From NCBI GenBank assembly GCA_029243485.1, contig JAQWRY010000063.1, forward strand, positions 1 to 64,000: a stretch of 64,000 nt of DNA. Direction: 5' to 3'. Source of the stretch: Candidatus Binatia bacterium. Its GTDB lineage: Bacteria > Desulfobacterota > Binatia > UBA12015. A program made the translations under genes and the position numbers. The notes under the pieces are model-generated. The model made no database searches, was not told where the DNA came from, and was given only the letters and a program-made list of their open reading frames with translations. Below, in pieces: positions 17,301-25,497 of this stretch (position 1 is its first letter; every line of letters begins with the position of its first letter).

Positions 17301-17750
17301 CTACGGAGCGGGCGACAGCTGCAGGACCTGCGGGCGGAGCCGCTCCTGGGCGACGCAGGCGCTGCCCTCCTCGCTGAAGTGGACACGGTCGCGCCGGAGA
17401 GCCAGATCGAACTCCCCGCCGGGCCAGCTAGCGACGAAGCCTCCGAGGTCTAGAACGTGAACCCCGGAGCGGAGGCCTACCTGTTCCCGCACAAGCCCGT
17501 TCAGGCGATCGACCCGCACGGACTCGACGATTCGCGATCGAAGCCAGGGTGAGTACCGCCAGGCCGAGGGCGAGCACCCGGCGAGGAGCAGCGACGCGAT
17601 CAGGAAGCCGGAGAGAGTGAAGCACGTCGAGACGCCGAGGAACCCACCCCGCATCCACGCGAAATCGGAATGGAAGAACAGGACCGCGAGAAGGCAGTGC
17701 GCGCGAAGCCCGTCGAGGCCCGGCGGATAGAGAAGTGACGGGCCGGTCCG
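17301..17750 (-). pseudogene. Acyltransferase-3 / SGNH (OafA-type) gene reduced to its two ends
   Basis: The frame begins with the unmistakable N-terminus of an integral membrane acyltransferase-3: YPPGLDGLRAHCLLAVLFFH, then WMRGGFLGVSTCFTLSGFLI. After about 55 residues it jumps to the end of an SGNH domain. That part ends in LRRDRVHFSEEG, the block V D-x-V-H motif, and a short tail. Full-length proteins of this kind have about 650 residues with ten helices; only about 150 remain. There is no start codon in the right place. It is a deletion derivative of a cell-surface O-acyltransferase gene. Confidence 0.82.
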
Positions 17751-17796
17751 TTTCGCGGTTTTCGGCGGCGGCGCCAGCGATACCCGTGCGGCTCTC

Positions 17797-19185
17797 CTAG
17801 CTCCGTCCCAGTGCCTTGCGGTCGTGCAGGCGCCCGAGGATCCGCGCGTGGGTCGCGCGAGTGATCGGATAGTCGGACGCGAGCCAGATCGAAAAACCAA
17901 GGAGGACCGCGGGCGCGATGGTCGCCAAGAGGAGGATCGCGATCCGTACGACTTCGTTTTGCGTCTCGCCCTGCGCGAAGCCCAACAGGTCGAGGCCGCC
18001 GAGAACGACGAGGACCACCAAGGCACCGGCGAGCTTTCGCAAAAACATGAACAAGCCGTTGTAGAGCCCCTCACGACGCTCGCCCGTCTCGAGTTCATCC
18101 TCGTCGATCACTTCGCCGAGCATTGCCCACGGCATCAGATCGACGGCGCCGTATCCGATGCCGGCCGCGCACACGAAGCCGTAGAGAACCGCATCGCTCG
18201 TATCGGGCATCGCGAGGACGAGAAATCCCTGGACCACCATCCAGACGGCACAGCCCGCGCGGAAGACATCTCCCTTGTCACGGCGGAGCGAGAGCCGGAG
18301 CCAAACGGGCAAAACGAAGATCGTCGTGAGGAGGAACGCGCTCATGGCGAGTTCGAACTCCGTACCGCGGCCGAGCCAATACGTGAAGTAGAGAATCAAC
18401 ATCGCGCCGACGAGATCCATCGCGACGCGCCCGGTGAGATAGAAGCCCATCAACTGCACGAACGACCGCCGCCGAAGCGCGATACGGAAGCTCTCGAGGA
18501 CAGGCGTCGTGGCCGCTCGTGGCGCGAACTCCGGCCGCTCGAACGTAACCCGGTGAATCAGAAACCACGGCAGGACCATGGCCGCGCCATAGACGGCTCC
18601 GGCCGCGGCAAAACCCTGCGGCCCGCCTCCCAGCATCGCGGCAACCGGCCGGAGGGCAATCGCGCAGAAGACACCGACGATGGCGCCGATGGCGCGGTAC
18701 GTATTGAGCGACGTGCGATCGTCGTAGTCGGTCGCCATCTCGGGAATCAGAGCGAGGTAGGGCACCGACACGACCGTGGAGGATACGCTCAAGATGCAAT
18801 AGACCCCTGCGTAGTAGGCGAACATGCCCCACTGTGACGTGAAGCCCGGGTCAATCCAGAGCAGCGCGAACGAGGCGCCGAATGGGATGGCGCCGATGAG
18901 AAAGTACGGCCGTCGCCTACCCCCTGCGAGGTTCGTGTGGTCCGACAGCCTCCCCATCAAGGGGTCGGTCACGGCGTCGATGATGCGGCCGACGAACGGG
19001 ATCAGGCCGGCCAGAATCGGACGGAGACCGGTCACCTGCGTCAGGAAGTAGGTAGTGTAGACGATCGACAGTGCGGACAACGCCGTGTTGACCGTGAGAT
19101 CGCCGAGGGCGAACACCGTCCTGGCCGGTGGGCTGAGTCGCAACTCTCCGGTCGAACCCTCCTCCACTCCTTCGGCCCCATCCAC
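17797..19185 (-). CDS. GPH-type (MelB-like) sugar:cation symporter, MFS
   Basis: A 462-residue polytopic protein of the glycoside-pentoside-hexuronide symporter group. The N-terminal half carries the family signature IIDAVTDPLMGRLSDHTN (about 69-86), with the cation-binding acidic residues and a GGRRRPY loop. The C-terminal half repeats the fold with YGAVDLMPWAMLGEVID, the family's usual second-half signature, and ETGERREGLYNGL. It would import a glycoside or a similar solute with Na+ or H+. No sugar-processing genes are adjacent, so the substrate is open. Confidence 0.88.
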   Translation of the reverse strand: MDGAEGVEEGSTGELRLSPPARTVFALGDLTVNTALSALSIVYTTYFLTQVTGLRPILAGLIPFVGRIIDAVTDPLMGRLSDHTNLAGGRRRPYFLIGAIPFGASFALLWIDPGFTSQWGMFAYYAGVYCILSVSSTVVSVPYLALIPEMATDYDDRTSLNTYRAIGAIVGVFCAIALRPVAAMLGGGPQGFAAAGAVYGAAMVLPWFLIHRVTFERPEFAPRAATTPVLESFRIALRRRSFVQLMGFYLTGRVAMDLVGAMLILYFTYWLGRGTEFELAMSAFLLTTIFVLPVWLRLSLRRDKGDVFRAGCAVWMVVQGFLVLAMPDTSDAVLYGFVCAAGIGYGAVDLMPWAMLGEVIDEDELETGERREGLYNGLFMFLRKLAGALVVLVVLGGLDLLGFAQGETQNEVVRIAILLLATIAPAVLLGFSIWLASDYPITRATHARILGRLHDRKALGRS

Positions 19186-19226
19186 GCCACAGTGGCCTTA
19201 ACACACGGCCCCTTAGGTAGAACAGC

Positions 19227-20243
19227 CTACTTCGGGTCGGTTCGGGCAGGTATTCGCCGACTCTTCCGCAAATGCCGCGTGAGCGCCTTCGCGACTCGCC
19301 GGTGCCCAACCCGGCTCGGGTGTCGATCCCCCTTCAGAACGAACCGCCGCCAGCTCTTTCCCTCGAGCGCGTCGCTGACGAGGAGAACGTCCAGGCCGCG
19401 CTCCCGCAGCAAGGTCGCTACCTCGTCGCCGTCGTGATCCCAGAACACGACAGTAAAGCGAGCCCCCCAGCGTTCGCGCACGAGTTCCGCCGAACGCGCA
19501 ACGATCTCGACGTACCGCTCGCGATCAGCCTGCCGCTCTGCCTCGGTCGCCAGAAGGGACCACTGAAAGAGAGGCCGAAGCGGACCGAGCCGGTTCAGCA
19601 TCTTCGCCGCCGTCACTGTGGCGCCGGAGCGAAAGGGCCCCACGAAAGAAACCTCCCCGTCCGAGCCAACGACGTACTCGGGACCGCCCAGATCCCACGC
19701 CGCCCGCCCCGCCGCCCGCATCACGTGACCGCCGATCCCCTGATAGACCACATACTCGACGCCCTCGGGAACGAGCGCGTCGAGACGATGGGTCTCGAGC
19801 GAACGCAGCATTTGGTGGGGGCCGTAGCCATGAAAGCCCGCGTTCAGGATCCGGGTGTCGTCACGCAACCAGGAAGCGAGACTGGCGGGCAACGACTCGT
19901 CGTCCTCCACGCCTTCGCCGAACGTGAACGAACCACCGAAGAAGAGCACGGCCGGCCCGGTGTCACCGCTGCCTGGCACCGCGCGCAGTCCGTTCTCGTC
20001 GATCGTGTACTCGACATCGTAGAGAACCTCGCCATCGAGTTCCCGCGAGGAGCGAACGCGAACACCTGGCGCCGGAACGGTTCCGAGCTCGGGATCCTCG
20101 CGAAAGTACGGCTCGGCGCCTTGCGGCTCTTCGACCTCGTACTCCGGCAGAGGACGCCCCCCGACGATCGTCGTCACGACGCCGACCGTCACGAGACCCA
20201 GGACGAGCCCCACGCAGATCATAGCCAGACGCGAACGAAACAC
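19227..20243 (-). CDS. SGNH/GDSL-type membrane-anchored hydrolase
   Basis: A 338-residue protein with one N-terminal membrane segment and a periplasmic SGNH-like domain. Block I reads FFGGSFTFGEG (Ser near 105). The segment ILNAGFHGYGPHQML supplies the oxyanion glycine. The block III position is YQGIGGHV, without the usual Asn. Block V is KGDRHPSRVGH, with Asp and His both intact. The fold resembles the uncharacterised SGNH proteins that accompany polysaccharide O-acylation genes. It is divergent from the following SDR gene (83 bases) and is the only one of the window's three SGNH proteins with a complete D-x-H pair. Confidence 0.72.
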   Translation of the reverse strand: MFRSRLAMICVGLVLGLVTVGVVTTIVGGRPLPEYEVEEPQGAEPYFREDPELGTVPAPGVRVRSSRELDGEVLYDVEYTIDENGLRAVPGSGDTGPAVLFFGGSFTFGEGVEDDESLPASLASWLRDDTRILNAGFHGYGPHQMLRSLETHRLDALVPEGVEYVVYQGIGGHVMRAAGRAAWDLGGPEYVVGSDGEVSFVGPFRSGATVTAAKMLNRLGPLRPLFQWSLLATEAERQADRERYVEIVARSAELVRERWGARFTVVFWDHDGDEVATLLRERGLDVLLVSDALEGKSWRRFVLKGDRHPSRVGHRRVAKALTRHLRKSRRIPARTDPK

Positions 20244-20326
20244 GGCCCCGACTTAGCACGGAGAGCTCGGTGTCGCGCCCCGAAGTGGTCTGGTAGACCT
20301 CTGGCGAACGCAGCGAACTCGGAGGA

Positions 20327-21097
20327 ATGCTCTTGAAAGATTTGTTCTCGGTCGAAGGAAAAACGGTCCTGGTGACGGGTGGCTCCCGCGGCATCGGCGA
20401 AATGATCGCCACGGGATTCGTCGAGAACGGAGCGAAGGTCTACATCGCGTCGCGCAAGCAGGTGGACTGCGACCGCGTCGCAGAGGAACTCGGGAGCCGC
20501 GGCACCTGCATTCCGATTGCCGCGGACCTGTCGACGGAAGTCGGAGCCAAGAACCTGGCCGATGCGATCGCCGAACGGGAGCCGGCCCTCCATGTCCTGG
20601 TGAACAACGCCGGGGCAAACTGGGGCGCCCCATTCGAGGAGTACCCGGACGCCGCGTGGGACAAGGTTCTCGCCCTGAACGTGAAGTCGGTCTTCCACCT
20701 CACGAAGTTCTGCACGCCCCTCCTCGAGAAGGGCGTCCGCGAAGGCGACCCGGCCCGCGTGATCAACACCGGCTCCATCGACGGCATTCAGGCTCCGCTG
20801 CTCGAGACCTACGCGTACTCCGCCAGCAAGGCCGCCGTTCATCACATGACCAAGGTCCTCGCGCGAAAGCTCGCCTCCAAGAAGATCACAGTAAACGCCA
20901 TCGCCCCGGGCCCGTTCCAGAGCAAGATGATGGCCGCCACGCTCGACAACTTCGGTGACGCGATCGTGGAGAGTTGCCCGCTCAAACGAATCGGCGAGCC
21001 AGAGGACATGGCGGGTGTGGCGATCTATCTGTCGTCGCGCGCGGGGGCGTATGTGACGGGGGTGGTGATTCCGGTGGATGGGGGAATTCGGATTTAG
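20327..21097 (+). CDS. SDR-family oxidoreductase (RhlG/FabG-like)
   Basis: A 256-residue NAD(P)-dependent reductase. TGGSRGIG (17-24) binds the cofactor; the basic IASRK after strand two suggests NADPH. NNAG, Ser150, Tyr164 and Lys168 (YAYSASK) form the catalytic set, and the protein ends with VDGGIRI. The longer loop GSIDGIQAPLLETYAYSASK resembles RhlG-type 3-ketoacyl reductases more than housekeeping FabG. GGAGGA directly before the ATG supports the start. No ACP or ketosynthase genes are near, so the substrate is unknown. Confidence 0.88.
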   Translation: MLLKDLFSVEGKTVLVTGGSRGIGEMIATGFVENGAKVYIASRKQVDCDRVAEELGSRGTCIPIAADLSTEVGAKNLADAIAEREPALHVLVNNAGANWGAPFEEYPDAAWDKVLALNVKSVFHLTKFCTPLLEKGVREGDPARVINTGSIDGIQAPLLETYAYSASKAAVHHMTKVLARKLASKKITVNAIAPGPFQSKMMAATLDNFGDAIVESCPLKRIGEPEDMAGVAIYLSSRAGAYVTGVVIPVDGGIRI

Positions 21098-21107
21098 GGG
21101 AGGAACT

Positions 21108-21163
21108 CCCCACCATCCTGCAAGTCTCAGGCAGCGGTCTTTCTGAATGCAGGATCGGTAGGG
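21108..21163 (+). terminator. Hairpin after the SDR gene
   Basis: Arms 21108-21122 and 21148-21163 pair over about 15 bases (CCCCACCATCCTGCA against TGCAGGATCGGTAGGG) with one bulge, one mismatch and a 25-base loop. A short pyrimidine run (ACTTTCTCC) follows. It begins 10 bases after the SDR stop and is placed as a terminator would be, but the long loop makes this uncertain. Confidence 0.45.
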
Positions 21164-21584
21164 ACTTTCTCCAATCTGGGCAGTTCTCTAGTCGTCGCGC
21201 TTATCGCGTCTCGTCGGGCGAGCCATCGGTGGTTCGTCTTGATTTCCGGCGGGCACGGAAGCTTCTACTGACCTTGGCCGGGCGCCGGAGCGCACATCAG
21301 CCCACGTCCCGGAGTCGGGTCGGTCGTCGTGAAGCTCCCCGGGGAGGAGCGGACGCCGCACGCCCGGGGCGCCGCAGCCGTTCTGACTCTGCTCGGCGAA
21401 CCAACGTTCGTCGAGAACTTCCCCGGGGACGGCCCGCAGGAGCACGTCCGTACTGTCGACTGCAGCGGGAGGAGCCACCGTTCACCAACCACGCCGACCA
21501 CGTCTATAGTGAACACCACCCACACCAGCGTCACCGACACCACTTCTCGGCTCCGCGCGACACGCCGCCGCGTCGCGGCGCCCC
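21164..21584. other. Gene-free stretch between the SDR gene and the rhodanese gene
   Basis: About 420 bases without a supportable gene. Open frames of about 100-130 codons exist on the minus strand but lack a ribosome binding site, signal peptide or family motif. Their Arg/Pro/Ser-rich make-up is that of non-coding high-GC DNA. I saw no tRNA, repeat or promoter here. Confidence 0.5.
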
Positions 21585-22019
21585 CTACCCCGCCGAGAGT
21601 TCGTCGTACGACCGACCCGGGAGGGCCGTCGTTTCCACCGACAATCCCGAGTCTTGCCAACCGGCCACAGCGACCTGGCCGCTCGGGTCGCGAGCGCCGC
21701 CGAAGCCGCCCTGCATGTTGATGACGTCGGAGAAGCCGAGGCCCGTGAGGATCTCGGCGGCGCGCTGAGAGCGGCCGCCCGATTGACAGCCGACGATGAT
21801 TCGCACGCGCTTGTCGAGGCTGCTCGTCGCGACGCGTTCGAAGTCGGCGTTGGGTTCGGGGCGCCCCGTGGCTTCGTCGAGGTGAAGCAGCGGGATGTTG
21901 AACGCGCCCGACGGATGGCCCGCCTTGAACTCCGGCTCCGACCGCACGTCGAGGTACACCACCTTGCGATCTTCGCCCAGCGTCGTCGCCGCCTCTGAGG
22001 GTGTCGTCTGTCCTACCAT
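21585..22019 (-). CDS. Rhodanese-domain sulfurtransferase
   Basis: A 144-residue single-domain rhodanese. VVYLDVRSEPEFKAGHPSGAFNIP is the N-terminal CH2-like motif region. The active loop is CQSGGRSQRAA with the persulfide-forming Cys near 98, and INMQGGFGGARDPSG follows. It moves sulfane sulfur from a donor to thiols or to a partner protein in the cytoplasm. It starts 34 bases after selO on the same strand, so the two may be co-expressed; a redox or sulfur-handling link is plausible but unproven. Confidence 0.9.
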   Translation of the reverse strand: MVGQTTPSEAATTLGEDRKVVYLDVRSEPEFKAGHPSGAFNIPLLHLDEATGRPEPNADFERVATSSLDKRVRIIVGCQSGGRSQRAAEILTGLGFSDVINMQGGFGGARDPSGQVAVAGWQDSGLSVETTALPGRSYDELSAG

Positions 22020-22053
22020 CGCCTCACTCCCATGCTCCCCCTACCCGACGAGA

Positions 22054-23490
22054 CTACTCCTCGAGCGGAGTCAGAGCGAGCCCCACGGCCTTCGCCATCG
22101 AACGAATCGACGCGATTTTCTGGTCGAACGCCGACCAGCTGTCGCGCTCGGCGATCGCTTCCCAGATCGACTCGATCTCGTCGACGAGAAGTGTTTCTGG
22201 CGCTTCACGGGAGAAGTACGCGTCCTGCAACCGCGATGCGTCGGCTGGATCATACCCACCGAGTAGTTTCCGAAAAGCTGCGAAGGGAGGCTCCGTGTAG
22301 TGCGCCGCGGCAGGTCCTCGCGCAGCTCGCTCCTCACTTGCCGCACCACCCCACCAGTCGAAGAAGAACTGCTCGTAACCGACGTCGCTCTCTTGGAGGA
22401 ACGCCCGGCACGCGCTCTGCAGATCCTGGTCGCGCTCGTCACCCTTGGGCAGTAAGCCGAGGCGCGCGAGCAGCTTCCGTCCGTAGTGATGCACGAACCG
22501 CGCATTGAACGTGTCGAGCACCTTCTCCAGGGCCGGAACCGACGTCACCACCGTGAGGGTATCCGCGAGACGCGCGACGTTCCACAACACACTCTGCGGC
22601 TGGCGCCCATAGGCGTACAAGCCCGAGTGATCGAAGTAGGCCGCCGTAAACCCGAGATCGTAGGTCGGCAGGAACCGAAAGGGGCCGTAGTCGAAGCTCT
22701 CTCCGGTGATGTTCATGTTGTCGGTGTTGAGAACACCGTGAACGAAACCCGCGGCCATCCAACTCGCACACAGCTCTGCACTCCGTTCGACGACCAACTG
22801 CAGAAACGCCGACGGCGTATCGTCGTGGCTCTCTTCTAGAAGCTCCGGCGCGTAGTTCTGAATGCTGTAGTCGAGAAGCCGTTCGATCTTGTCTTTCTCT
22901 TCCAGCGCGAGGAAACGCTGGAACGTCCCGAAGCGAATGTGCGAGTGACCGAGCCGCACCATCACGGACGACCGCGTGGGCGACGGCTCATCGCCGCGCT
23001 GCAGGCTCTCGCCGGTCTCGAACAGGCTGAGAGTCTTCGACGTGTAGACGCCGAGGGCCTCCAACATCTCCGTCGCGAGCACTTCGCGCACGCCGCCCTT
23101 CAAGGTGAGGCGTCCGTCGCCGTCACGGGACCACGGGGTGCGGCCGCTGCCCTTAGTCGCAAGGTCGAGCAGCCGGCCGTCCGTGTCGAGCACCTGCGCA
23201 AACAGGAAGCCCCGACCATCACCGATCCGCGGATTGTAAGAACGGAACTGGTGGCCGTGATAGCGCTGCGCCAGAGGCGCGGGGAGATTGTCCGGGAGCG
23301 GCTCGAAGCGAGCGAAGTGCGCCTCCCATTCGTCCGCGGTCAACTCGCCGAGCCCCACGCGCTCCGCCCACCGCTGATTTCCGAAGCGCAGGATCCGCCG
23401 CGGAAAGTCCGCCGGCTCGACCGGGTCGGCGAAGCCCTCGCCGAGATCGAGAAACCGCGGTGCCGGCCGATATGTCGCGGAGACCGGCAC
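22054..23490 (-). CDS. selO: SelO/YdiU pseudokinase, protein adenylyltransferase
   Basis: A 478-residue member of the SelO (UPF0061) family, which moves AMP from ATP to Ser, Thr or Tyr of proteins during redox stress. Recognisable pieces in order: AQRYHGHQFRSYNPRIGDGR, KGSGRTPWSRDGDGRLTLKG (nucleotide pocket), GVREVLATEMLEALGV, the HGVLNTDNMNITGESFDYGP loop with catalytic Asn and Asp, and FDWWGG. The protein ends without the C-terminal selenocysteine/cysteine motif of the animal enzyme, as in other bacteria. The start is GTG at 23490. Frataxin lies just upstream behind an inverted repeat. Confidence 0.93.
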   Translation of the reverse strand: MPVSATYRPAPRFLDLGEGFADPVEPADFPRRILRFGNQRWAERVGLGELTADEWEAHFARFEPLPDNLPAPLAQRYHGHQFRSYNPRIGDGRGFLFAQVLDTDGRLLDLATKGSGRTPWSRDGDGRLTLKGGVREVLATEMLEALGVYTSKTLSLFETGESLQRGDEPSPTRSSVMVRLGHSHIRFGTFQRFLALEEKDKIERLLDYSIQNYAPELLEESHDDTPSAFLQLVVERSAELCASWMAAGFVHGVLNTDNMNITGESFDYGPFRFLPTYDLGFTAAYFDHSGLYAYGRQPQSVLWNVARLADTLTVVTSVPALEKVLDTFNARFVHHYGRKLLARLGLLPKGDERDQDLQSACRAFLQESDVGYEQFFFDWWGGAASEERAARGPAAAHYTEPPFAAFRKLLGGYDPADASRLQDAYFSREAPETLLVDEIESIWEAIAERDSWSAFDQKIASIRSMAKAVGLALTPLEE

Positions 23491-23492
23491 GG

Positions 23493-23558
23493 CTAGGAGC
23501 TTGACCCAAGAGGGGTCGGCGTCTGGTCGGCGTGAGCCATCTTGGGTCAGGCTCCTAG
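23493..23558. terminator. 19-bp inverted repeat between cyaY and selO
   Basis: Arms 23493-23511 (CTAGGAGCTTGACCCAAGA) and 23540-23558 are complementary except at one position, with a 28-base loop. The right arm contains the frataxin stop codon, and the left arm ends three bases from the selO start. It can form a strong hairpin and may end or attenuate transcription from cyaY into selO. There is no T-run, so a terminator role is not certain. Confidence 0.6.
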
Positions 23559-23875
23559 ATCGAGACCGAGCGGCCGATCTTCTCGCTCACCACTTCGGCG
23601 ACCTTGCCGTACAGGTCGTGACCGTCGCGATCGTCGAGCCAGCTATCGGCACTCTCGTTCCAGTCGTAGTGGAACGCCCGAACACCCGCGGCAAGCCACA
23701 TCTGGTTGTTTCCCGACTGACGGTTGAGAACGAAGCGCGCCCCGTCGGGGAACTCGAGGGAGACCATCCCGTCGGTGGTTGAGTAATCAACCTCATCGGG
23801 ATCAAAGTCCTCGAGCCAAGCCTCCACTCGCGAGAGACAGGTGTCGGCGCGGTGCAGGTATTCCTGGCTTGTCAT
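23555..23875 (-). CDS. cyaY: Frataxin-like iron donor protein CyaY
   Basis: A 106-residue bacterial frataxin. It opens with an acidic helix (LEDFDPDEVDYSTTDG) that binds iron on its face. The beta-sheet core follows with VSLEFPDGARFVLNRQSGNN, QMWLAAG, AFHYDW and the closing DLYGKVAEVVSEKIG helix. It regulates iron supply to Fe-S cluster assembly in the cytoplasm. It overlaps the stop of the upstream SGNH lipoprotein gene by four bases. Placement next to SelO rather than an isc or hem gene is unusual but not informative alone. Confidence 0.88.
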   Translation of the reverse strand: MTSQEYLHRADTCLSRVEAWLEDFDPDEVDYSTTDGMVSLEFPDGARFVLNRQSGNNQMWLAAGVRAFHYDWNESADSWLDDRDGHDLYGKVAEVVSEKIGRSVSI

Positions 23876-24903
23876 GAATCCGAGCCTAGCAGAGGCACCT
23901 CCACCTCGCTGCCCGTGTCCGGCAGGTCTCGATCCGCTGCCGCCGGCGCCTCGTCGATCTGCCCCGAGAATTCGACCTCCCGCGTGACCGCCAACGTCAG
24001 GCCCGCCGCACCGTCATCGGTCAGGTCGCAACACTCGTCCGTGTAGACCGGCTCTTCCACTTCGCCGAGCGCATCACCGAGGAAGTGAGAGGAGACTCCG
24101 TCGCGCGACAGTCGCTCCGCCAAATCCCTCAGCCGTCGGTATAAGGGCGTCACGTCCGCGCCGATCGCATCGGCCTCGTGCTCGGGATCGTCGTACGGGT
24201 TCGGTTGTATGAAATGGAGAACCGGTTTGTTCCGCCCGAGACCGATCAGGTCCATCAGCCGGATCCGATCCTCCCACGCATCGAAGTATCGCTCCGAACG
24301 CTCCGCCAGACTTCCGGCTTCCGGCCCCCGCACGCTCCGTCCGGCAAGCGGTGCGTAGATCTCGGCGGAGGGATAGTCGGCGGGCCATCCCTTGCGTCCC
24401 GCGTCGGAGAACTCCAGGACTTCCCCCAGCCCATCGACGACGAGCGCCATGTCGATCGTGGGGAGATAGGAAGCGAAGGCATGGAACGTCTGCGGTTGCC
24501 GCCAGCCTTCCACCGCAAAGGGAAGGACCGTGACCCGCGTGTAGCCCTTCGACTTCAGACCGGGCAGAAGGGCTTCCTCGATCGCCTTTGCCTGCTTTGC
24601 GACCTGCAAAGCCGCCGATCCACCGAAGACCCCCACGACGAACTCCTCGTCCCCACGAGAGTACGGATACTCCCGACCGCCGGCTTCGAAGCCGTGACCA
24701 TTCACTCCCTCCCGACCTGGGGCGTACGTGTAACCCAGGTACGGATGGAGCTCGAACCGCGCATCCGAACCGCGCTGCGGCCCTTCAGCGGCCACCCGCG
24801 TCGGCCCGGCGAGCTCTCGCCGACCGTCCGACTCGCACGCAAGCGTGGATGCAAGGAGGGTGAACAAGAGCATCCGCAAGACCGTGGCCGCAGGTGACTT
24901 CAT
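23872..24903 (-). CDS. SGNH-like lipoprotein with degraded active site
   Basis: A 343-residue protein with a lipobox (LLASTLAC, Cys23). The fold follows SGNH hydrolases: VVGVFGGSAALQVA as block I with Ser, VEGWRQPQT as block II, and VVDGLGEVLEF at the block III position. At block V the segment YTDECCDLTDDG stands where D-x-x-H-L-T-x-x-G is expected, so the catalytic His appears lost. It may be a binding protein rather than an enzyme. It is the first gene before cyaY, with an ATGA overlap, so they are probably one transcript. Confidence 0.68.
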   Translation of the reverse strand: MKSPAATVLRMLLFTLLASTLACESDGRRELAGPTRVAAEGPQRGSDARFELHPYLGYTYAPGREGVNGHGFEAGGREYPYSRGDEEFVVGVFGGSAALQVAKQAKAIEEALLPGLKSKGYTRVTVLPFAVEGWRQPQTFHAFASYLPTIDMALVVDGLGEVLEFSDAGRKGWPADYPSAEIYAPLAGRSVRGPEAGSLAERSERYFDAWEDRIRLMDLIGLGRNKPVLHFIQPNPYDDPEHEADAIGADVTPLYRRLRDLAERLSRDGVSSHFLGDALGEVEEPVYTDECCDLTDDGAAGLTLAVTREVEFSGQIDEAPAAADRDLPDTGSEVEVPLLGSDS

Positions 24904-25013
24904 TCCACGAGGATGCCCGGCCTCACGCCAAGATCAAGGTGGTCGCTCTTAACAGCCCCCGCCTCCGTGGCAGCCGAGCCTTCGAGCGCATCTGCGCGAA
25001 GAGCCCTCCCGCA

Positions 25014-25484
25014 ATGCATATAGTAGACGACTCGGTCTCGGCTCGCGCCGCCGAACTCCACAACCAGTCCCACGCGGCCAAGCCGTTCCCGCACACCGTC
25101 ACCGACGGGTTTCTACGCCCCGAGCTCTGCGCACGGCTCGTCGCCGACTTCCCGTCCTACGACGAAGAGAAGTTCCGCAACGAGTGGGGCGAGCTCGGCA
25201 AAGCGGGGCCCGAGAACCTCCCGGCGATGGGCCCGGCCATGAATCGCTGCGCCGTCTTCGAGACGAGCGATCACTCGTGGCACGACATCACGATCTACAC
25301 CGACCGCCCGCTTCCCGATCACATCCGGGCGGGACGCAAACTCGAGTACCTGTGCGGGCGGGCGATCGACTACGCGCACAAGGCGTTGGAGGAGGAGACG
25401 GAGCACGAGCCCGAAGGCTGGCTCGAGCGCACGCTCCGGAAGGCAGCGCGGCAGCTGGCAAGCTTGCGCGGCGCCTCCCGCTAG
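25014..25484 (+). pseudogene. 2OG-Fe(II) oxygenase (prolyl-hydroxylase-like) with the catalytic core deleted
   Basis: A 156-codon open frame keeps both ends of a known oxygenase type. The front is KPFPHTVTDGFLRPELCARL followed by FPSYDEEKFRNEWGELG. The back is FETSDHSWHDI and YTDRPLPDHIRAGRKL. Between PENLPAMGP and NRCAVFE the whole jelly-roll section with the HxD iron motif, normally about 90 residues, is missing. The deletion kept the frame, so a protein may still be made, but without HxD it cannot bind iron normally. The ATG at 25014 is the likely start; upstream in-frame codons do not resemble the family. Confidence 0.72.
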
Positions 25485-25497
25485 ACGCCCAACGCTT

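Noticed and set aside
21265-21660. 130-codon minus-strand frame in the SDR-rhodanese gap
   Set aside because: No ribosome binding site, no known motif, low-complexity Pro/Arg/Gly composition and overlap with the rhodanese 3' end.
22054-23490. Selenocysteine in SelO
   Set aside because: The protein ends normally with a TGA-free C-terminus, and no in-frame internal stop or SECIS-like hairpin was seen.
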